Positions 55,864 through 64,000 of a DNA stretch of 64,000 nucleotides are shown one piece after another. Numbering within the stretch: the first letter of the stretch is position 1; each line of letters starts with the position of its first letter. The notes under the pieces were generated by a model. The model was given only the letters and a program-made list of their open reading frames with translations, did no database searches and was not told where the DNA came from. Source of the stretch: Nereocystis luetkeana (Eukaryota; Sar; Phaeophyceae; Laminariales; Laminariaceae); the NCBI GenBank assembly GCA_031213475.1, contig JARUPZ010000007.1, positions 9,722,458 through 9,786,457 on the forward strand, given 5' to 3'. The position numbers were made by a program, and so were the translations under genes.

Positions 55864-58517
55864 TTGGTCGAGGCTTGGGCATTCCCCGTGCAAACTGATT
55901 CACGGCACCGCGTTCAGCACAGAAAGCTTCGTCGTTGTCTTTCCGAAACATTGTTGCGTTTTGCTGTTCTTGACGAAAAATCGAAAATTCAAGCGCTCGA
56001 AAAACCGACTCGAGGAAAGACAAAATAGAGCCTCCAGCGCCCAGCTGGCATCTCGCTCGTTCCGGGTTTGTGATTGCGGTTGATGCCATCAAAAATTATA
56101 TCGTACTAGGTGTGAACCAGGTACATGTTACATATTACAGCGTAAAGCGCGGGTAGTGGCACTTGACTGCCGTTGCTCTCTCATCCTTCTTGTTGCTCGT
56201 TGACCTCTACATGTACGAGGCAAAGAGAAAGATAGGTGAGAGATGAGTGTTCGACGAAACTCTCGAGTCACAATATGCGGTGCAATCAATTTCAGCCAGA
56301 GCCAACCGGGCACACTCGGCCGCACGGCACTACACCACACAACACACAGAATCGGAACTCACCTGGCGTCCAGGCCTTCTGGGTCCAGTGGTAGACCCCG
56401 TAGCCTCGGCGTCGATGGCTGGGAACATCGGCGGCGGAGGCAAACCGAACGCGATACGTAGACGAGGTTGGTCTACTGCTGTACGTACCCGTGTTATACT
56501 CATATATAGAAGGGCCAAACCACGAAAACAAGAACAAGCTGAAAGCATGCCACCCTTCAGCGCAGGGGCAGAGATGCAGCAGGTAGGGGACGGCACAGGT
56601 GGAAGTCGCGGCGTGAGAGGGTCGTCATAGGGAGTGCCGATCCTGTCTGGGAGTGGGCACGCCGCTCCGAAGACTCCATATATACGAGTGCGCTCCAACC
56701 TTGCACGTCGGTCGGTCCACACAGCATGATACACGTCAAAAACAAAGATCGGTTGACGGCCTAGCTACTAGTTTTGACCCGTCAAAGGCGTCTATAGGGC
56801 TAATACTGTACTACGTGGTATTTCCTTGACGACCGTCCGTCAAGCGGCAAGAGTGTCGTCAAGGTGACAAACGTTTTGATATATATGCTATGTTTAGTAT
56901 AGGGATTCCCATGAAGGCTCTCCGTCAAGAGGCAAGAATGCCGTCAGCTCCGTCACGGCGATAAATCATACGCGGCGTATTTATTGGCCAATGGGGTCCG
57001 CACGTGGACTAAAGGAGCAAAAAAACAAAGATCGCAGTCGTCTGCGTTTCGAGTTCTGCTGATCGTCGTTTCTCCTCTCCTCATCCTCTTATTTTTTACC
57101 AGGTACTTCGTCTATTAATAGTATGAAGCTCTCAACTGCACCCGGGTTTCGACACATGACCTAGGATTAGACTCGGATACGTTTTGAGAAACGCTGGAAG
57201 TTTTTTTCACACAGTCGGTCGATTGTTTTGTTGTCTCGCCTTTCTTGTGCTTGCCCATCCACCGCGCCGCTACGGCGAGACAAAACGCACACGCACAAGC
57301 TGTCAGCCCTGTACTTCGCAGCTACGTACACGGGTAGCTTCCGTACAGTAGTGTGGGCTCGTTCGCCTATACTACCCAGCGAGGCTACCAAGACTTTCCG
57401 GCCAGATTGAAACAAATCAGACGTAAACGAAATGACCTCCAGGGTACCTACCCCACGAAATCGAAACTTACCGCGGTCTTGAACACGAGCGAGCGCCCGA
57501 CAGCCACATGCCCCCGCGGTTGAAAAACGCGACACATACATAGATACCTCCTCCGCGCCTACCTTCTCCGCCGCTGCTCCACCCACTCACCTGGAGGTTG
57601 CCGATCGACTCGCCGGCCGGACTGAAAACAAACACGCGTAAACGATGATGATCCCAGCCTTGTTTGATCCACCAAAAACTAGAAAATAATTACTGCGGCG
57701 AACGCCCCACCACCTATGCCCCCCCGACCATATTTGAACACACACCACGTACACCGACACAGAGTATACACACACATCAGCACCTTGTCTGCGGCGCGGC
57801 GGCTTCGATAGCGGAGGTTGCGATGGGGGTGACTGCCTCCTTCCATGGTCGAGTCGAGTTCGGCCGACGTGTCGCCGTAAGACCTATAAACGTGGTAGTA
57901 GTTGTGGTATTTGTAGGACGGTAGACGCGCGTGAAGGCGCGGTCTCGAACAGTCTCGAAGGCGTGACAGGTCGCCTTGTGGTCCGTGACCCTTTTGTCGG
58001 TGATTGGCGTCGGCGCAGGTAGTAGATATCGGGGTCGGTCTTCTTGCTAAGGAGGAAAGGCTGGGAAAAAGTAAAGTGAAAGAGGGGGGAGGGCGTCAAC
58101 CTACGCGAACGAAATGCAAAAACATGGAACAAAGCGTTGATTGAGGATGTTGAACCGAGGAACGGTGTGAAACCCTTTTGACCAATAATATTCGTCGAGC
58201 ATGAATGATCGAGTTTAGCTGACACGGCGGCAACTCGCGCCGGTGGTACACTACCCGCGTTTGTCGTGACGCGTGATCGATTCACGAATAATAGTCGATT
58301 GAGCGGGGTCCGTCGTGATTCAGCATATCGTATTGCTCCTCTATCAAGCATGATTGCCCTGTGCTGCTGCTGCTGTTCTTGTTGTTCACGTTTTGCTTGC
58401 CGTCTACGAGCAATGTGTACATACAACACATACATACCTGTACGTTATAATTTCAGTATAAATCTTTAACCTGACACCACGAGTCGAGTCTCGAGTGCTC
58501 TCCCTTGCCTACGGCAT

Positions 58518-59093
58518 CTGTGAAGGTGTTACCTACTGAGCTATAGGGGTAAAAGATTGATCGATTACCCAGTCCAGGGTAATCCTTGTATCACCCCCCC
58601 CCCTCCCTCTGAACGGCGGGATCTTTGGGGCGTCGGAACCGTATACATCTGTACTCTGACCTACCCGCTTCGCTTCATCACCCAGGGAACCAGGGAGATA
58701 GATGTGGTTTTAGGCACGCGCAAGCGTTTCTATAGAGAAACGTTCGAAGTGAGGTTCGAACCCGTGACCTGGATGATGTCAAACGGAAAGGTGTTATCTA
58801 CTGAGCTATAGGGGTAAAAGATCGATCGATTAAACCCTAGCCAAGAGTATACCTTATTACACTCTCCCCGCCTCTGAACGGCGGGATCTTTGGGGCGTCG
58901 GAACCGTATACGTCTGTATGCTGACCTACCCGCTTCGTTTCATTACCTGAGGAACCAGGGAGATGTGTTTTTAGGCACGCGCAAGCGTTTCTATAGAGAA
59001 ACGTTCGAAGTGGGGAGCAAACCCGTGTCCTCGACGATGTCAAATGCGCATGTCTTACCTACTGAGCTAAAAGGGGTAAAATATCGATCGATT
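58518..59093 (-). repeat. Tandem 263-bp repeats with tRNA-like boxes (right copy)
   Basis: Copy of 13745-14320 with no difference noticed. Unit 2 starts at the end of this repeat (23691) and keeps only its last few bases, so the nested duplication broke here. Confidence 0.6.
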
Positions 59094-62000
59094 ACCCAGC
59101 CCAGGGTATCCTTGTAACACATCCCGTCTATCACTCTTGCCCGCACTTCTGTTGCTCGAAAGTTTCAGTACGAAACCCCAACTACATAACCCCCCCTCAT
59201 ACGAGTGGTTATCGTTACCCTGCGTCACACCTCCTACCGTGGGTTGAAATCGGCCGCGTCTCAGTGTTTCGTGCTGATGTGCCAATCAATGGTGTGACCC
59301 ACTAATCATCATCACACGCATGATACCATCCATGATGATAACGTGCGGTGTTCTATGTTTACTCCCGCTCCCAACGTTAACACGGCCATGTTATGATCAG
59401 AGGTCGGGACACTTTGTATCCCAGGACAGGTTGCCTATTAAGTCGGTACTCTTTGGTACTCACGTGGGTTGTTTGCTTAGGGATAGAAGAAGAGCAGCTA
59501 TATTCCTTTCTTGCACGCGGAGACTAAGAGCCAAGCTCGTGTCTCGCTGGGAAAACCCCTGGTTTTCCATCTCTAAGAAACGCCTCCCAAGTACTACAAC
59601 TACGATCCCAATACTTGATCCCAGGTAGTTACCGGGATTTCAGCCTCATACGAGGCAGCATCATTACACTAGCCCACTCTGATTAACCGTATAAGCAGAA
59701 TTATGAAAAATTCATGGAAACCCCGATTCCACGAAATAGAACATGAGTCGAAGATGCGGCTCCTCAAAACCCACTCCCACACCTCTGAATGGCGAGGCAA
59801 CGAAGCCGACAGGGTACGTATAACAACAAGAGAAATGAAGGAAGGCCTAACCGTGAGTGACTGGAAGATATCGTCAACGAAAGGTATCGCCATGCCACCC
59901 GCAACGGGGGGAGGGCGACGAAGTGTCGATGGAAAAGCGAAAAGTGAATACCAAAAAGGAGAAGAAAAAATAGCACGGAATACGCCAAGAACCACCTAAA
60001 CCCAACCGACATCCCTGAAAACGCGCCATGTGCCACAAAATGAGTCGCCCGATTACCCAGACCAGCCCCGACACTGAGCGGGGGGGTAGGCAGGTCAAAA
60101 TACGCAAAAACCCGTCCCCAACCCAGCCTAAGAAAAAGCAAGACCAGAAGGTGGGCGAAGGGTATGATAGTTTTGCCTCACCGAACCAGCGTCACCATCA
60201 TCAGGTGTTCGTCTGGGTATTCACCGCGCCCATTACCCAAAAAGATGTATTCATTACCAAATGATACTACTATTACGGGGGACCATAGTAATCAGGACCC
60301 ATCATATGCTCAAAAACCTACACATTCCAGTATTTTATCCATCAATAGGCATATTTGGTTCTGAAGACTGTATTTTCCCGTCTTTTTAATGGTATAATAG
60401 TGTTGCCCAAATGTGTTGACGAGGAGGGAGTGTGTTCACGTTTTTTGTAGGCGGCGAAGCTTACCGGAGCCAAAGAAACGGTACAACACACAAATACGTA
60501 TGTGTCTTTTCATGTGACGTGCATGCGGAGTGTATACAAGACAGTACATGCTCGCGTACACACGCCTCTCACTGTAGACCACACGGGGTGCCTCCACATG
60601 CCTCTCACCGTAAACAGATAATAAGGAAACGATTTTTCTTCGCGGTCGCTGGACAGCAGTATTCTACTACTGTACATCATCAGTCGGTCACTATGCATAT
60701 TTTTTATTGAACTATTTCAATATACCCCCCCCCCCCCCCGTTTGATCATGGGGGGAGGGGGGGGAGTGTATGCACGTTGACAATACACCTGGTTCCTGAT
60801 ATCTGGTGCTATTATTTCGAAGGAAGTGTACACTACTTATGGCGACTCAAATCTGCTCTTGATTCTTCTGCTCCGTTAGAGTCGAGGGGAAACATTTTCT
60901 CGTTGCTAGAATGCCTCTCGACAACCACTCTGCAGTTTACCTGTGCTTACGTTGCTTGCCGTATGGGTATGATTTGTCTTTATAAGGTAGAATGCATTGT
61001 ATTCACAGGTTTAGAAGGGGGAAATACCTCAACATGCCCCCTCACTGTAGTGCAGTGAGTTTTCGTACACCTCGTATATACGTTTTTTTTCGTGTTTGAG
61101 CTTTGCTTCTCGTTGTTGCATGCTTCATATGTTGTGTATCGCTTCGTGTAAAGTGCTACATATAGTACAAGTAGGGTCGACCCGGTTCTGCTTGTCCCAG
61201 CCTCTTTCCTGAGTCAGCGTGGATTACACTGGATGGGCACATCAGAAACCCCGATCGAGAACGAAAACAATATATGCCACGAAAAAAAAACGACAAAAAA
61301 CGTGCAGGCGGGGAAAACACGAGTGAATCCTTACGATTATACGTATAGGAATACGGAAAATCCCCCTGAAGGACCATACGAAGTAGTCTCTAGGGAGGGA
61401 AATAAAAGTACTGGACACACACCCACCAGAGACGACGATCTTGGTTCTGTTTGAACATGGGGAGAATAAGGATGAGAAGGGTTTGCTAAATCGTTGAGTT
61501 CAATATTATTCTGCAGCTCTAGATACGAACTCTCGCGAGCGAAAGAAAAACCCCGACAATGTAGCCGTAGTGCCGCCGCCTGCCCCTTAAGCCGATTTAG
61601 GATAGTAACCAGGACAACCTACGGACCGGGTAGAAATGTACCACGCCCCACCCCCTCTATTTCGTCTAGTCGCGTGGGAAAATATATCGATAAGTAGATA
61701 GGATATCGAAGTAGATAGGATATCTCGATTATCTCTCTTCCTCCTTTTCCTCTTCCGCAGGGGTAGGCGAAACAACCACACACACCAGCAAGCAAAAGGC
61801 AGACGCATATAAACTACGAGGTAGGGAGGCGCCTAATTTCTGAGACTCCTATCTCATGGCGAGCTCTACTATTAATAGGTCTTTCACCCTCAAAACTGGT
61901 TTTTGAGGAACGCTTGGTGCCTTTTGATGAAAACAAGTCCACGGCCGAGGTATGTGCACTACTATGCAAAATTGTTCCACGGACACCGTTGGTTGTTTTG

Positions 62001-64000
62001 CGGCGGACGCGCGTAACGTAAACTTCCAACGGATACAAGAAAATGAAAATGAGACCGTTGGCGGCGTGGCGCATAGTGGGACCAACAACACATGATGATG
62101 AGTCATGCTAAGTTTTCTTAGTTTTCTATTCATAGCACCGGGAGCTCTATATGCCTCATTCGAAAACAGAAAATTCCCTCGAGGAAACAAATTGTTAGTG
62201 TGATGATGAAGAAGACGGTGATGGTCGATGCGAGGTAAATTCATTTTTATCGAAAGGCTGCTGCGGACTAGCCGAAACATGGACGAGAGAACCGAGCAGA
62301 AATAGGGCCTACTAATACTGCATTGATATTGCCCTCGATGAAATACATTCGAGCGCTGTTCTTAGTTTGCTTGCCTTTTTTTGTGAAGTGGCAGTTGGAG
62401 TCGGTGCCAGCGTGGAGAGAGATCAGCCGGCACCGGCACAGACGGCGCCGAAACATGGACGAGAGAACCGCGCAGAAATATGGCCTACTAATACTGCATT
62501 GATATTGTCCTCGATGAAATGCATTCGAGAGCTGTTCTCAGAGCGCTTGCCTTTTTTTATGTGAAGTGGCAGTTGGAGTCGGTGCGAGCGTGGAGAGAGA
62601 TCAGTCGGCACCGGCACAGACGCACCCCAGCAGGCAGGGTTTGGCTCTCAGACTGAACGTCTGCTTTTCTTCCTTGAAAAACCAAGAACAAAGGGCTCGC
62701 GCTTCACGCTCGCGCGCCTCATTGTAAAAGACGGATACCATATTACGGGGCAGAGTGGTATGCTCGTACAGCAGTACGATAGCACGGCGGGAGCAGGACG
62801 CCCCACCCCCCAACATCCATCAATAGGTTGTGGTTTGCCTGGTCCATGCGGCGGTTATATATACGGGAAAACACGTCTGTTGCTTTTACTCGTCGTCACA
62901 TGGTCATCATGTCTACGTACCTGGTATGTATATACAAAGTCGGTGGGGATGGTGGAGGGTGGAGGTGGCGATATTTTCTTTCGAACGGCGAACTGACTGC
63001 TTGATTGTGAGCGAAGTAGATAGAATAGGACCTACGTAAGACCGACCAAAAGGAACGAGAAAATGTAAGAGTACGTAATCTCGAGTTGTTAGTATTACGG
63101 GGGGTCATAGTTAATAGGGCCAAATATTGTTAGTAAAAATGAGTAAATACATACCTGGTAGGGTTTTGTGTGTACCGTAGGTCCTATTTACTATGTGGTC
63201 CCCCGTAATAATATTCAATAATAATAGTAGATATCTTGCACCGCAGGGGGGAAGGGATGAACAGACATACATCCATATAGCGCACGTTGCTGTGATGGTT
63301 TTGGTTGTTATTGTTTACGGTGTTGCAAAAGGCGTTGGTGATATTATACGTGGTGGTAGCAGTAGTGGCGGCGGTGGTTGTTGTTGTTGGTGATGATATG
63401 ATGGGTTTTTTTTCAACAATGCGTATTAATACCGGTACCTTCTTTTTAATAAACGAGGCAACAATATCATACTGTTGGCTCATCCTTGGATGCACGTATC
63501 AGCTTTTCGCGCTCGGAGCCTCTATTCTTACGTTCAATCATGATCAAGTAGTAGTGGGCAAAATAGTTTCGATCGGAAATGTTTTTGGCCATTTCTCCGA
63601 TGAAATATTTGAAATCCCATCCTAAAGAAAACGTCCATCCTAAACTTTATCTCGCAATGTTTAGTATAGATGACGGGCTCGAAGATATGAGGTACACATT
63701 CGACAGACTGGCATGTATTTTCAACTGCCAGGTTACTATTTGCGAGTACCGAAACATGCGATGAGGATCGCAAAACACAAAATAAAGGCGAAAAGTAGAA
63801 CGTAATGAATGTTTAAAAAGACCTACGATAGCATGCACTTTTTTTTGCCATTCGAGACGGATACAGCAGTAGGACTCGTAGATAATTTGCTGTGGCACAA
63901 AAAGTAACCCATTCCTTACTGTTGTTGTACTGTAAAAGACCTGCTATATATAGTATGCGATTGGAAGCGCGAAGTACACAAAGTCTTCTTTCAGCTCGTG
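59074..64000. repeat. Third copy of the nested unit (first 4.9 kb), inside the right 44.8-kb copy
   Basis: Counterpart of 14301-19168. It is nearly identical to unit 1 where orientation agrees, so it arose with the 44.8-kb duplication, while unit 2 is older. Confidence 0.9.
63093..63210. mobile_element. MITE-like element (right copy)
   Basis: Same element as 18261-18378, carried with the 44.8-kb duplication. Confidence 0.75.

Larger units (their letters stand above)
44805..64000. repeat. Right copy of the 44.8-kb tandem segmental duplication
   Basis: This is the counterpart of 1-19168 and continues past the right edge. It has the same exon order and satellites. Differences from the left copy: a shorter GGAGA microsatellite (50777-50808), a damaged exon 5 splice donor at 47130-47131, a stem-breaking change in the fold-back at 48614-48696, and the non-inverted orientation of 59927-61574. 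Copies B (24545-26194) and C agree in that orientation against the left copy, so the right copy appears ancestral there. Confidence 0.97.

Overview
The window is nuclear DNA of a eukaryote. The one gene that can be rebuilt from it has nine exons, GT-AG introns with GTGAG/GTAAG-type donors, introns from about 0.2 to 4 kb, and surroundings full of microsatellites, minisatellites, MITE-like elements and tRNA-like repeats. Long introns, moderate GC and a Ser/Glu-rich kinase would suit a photosynthetic stramenopile such as a brown alga. That is an inference; no marker gene settles the taxon.

Layout. The left end (1-19168) and the right end (44805-64000) are two copies of one segment in direct orientation, about 44.8 kb apart, so the window spans a large tandem duplication with its left edge outside. 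Within this lies an older tandem duplication: unit 1 (14301-23685) and unit 2 (23691 to about 34205), with a third copy of its first part at 59074-64000. These units look non-coding and are mosaics of dispersed repeats. Bases 34206-44804 occur once. The two 44.8 kb copies carry scattered substitutions up to about 6.1 kb and then look almost identical, except that the left copy has a 20-bp deletion and a 1.65-kb inversion at 15091-16740.

The gene. On the minus strand a membrane-anchored protein kinase of about 926 residues can be assembled from 53213 down to 37431. All nine exons join in consistent phase, and include a 56-nt exon for the alpha-C helix and split codons that fit exactly. The motifs run in order: Gly loop GEGQFGRV, AVK lysine, HRDIKAGN, DFG, a PVE variant of APE, DGDVFSF, and RPT. 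The left copy (8440-1001) carries exons 1-6 and leaves the window. In the right copy the exon 5 donor is destroyed (GT to CT) and reads into a stop, so that copy may be a pseudogene.

The most unusual feature is that introns of this kinase hold extra degenerate copies of its own exons in alternating orientation. Intron 4 has a head-to-head palindrome of exon 5. Intron 6 has an array of exon 6-exon 7 units in the order minus, plus, minus, plus. Transcribed, these would give long foldbacks matching the gene's own kinase exons. A second unusual feature is a short palindrome, TACCWGGTA, seen about 24 times in one 44.8-kb unit, where chance predicts well under one.
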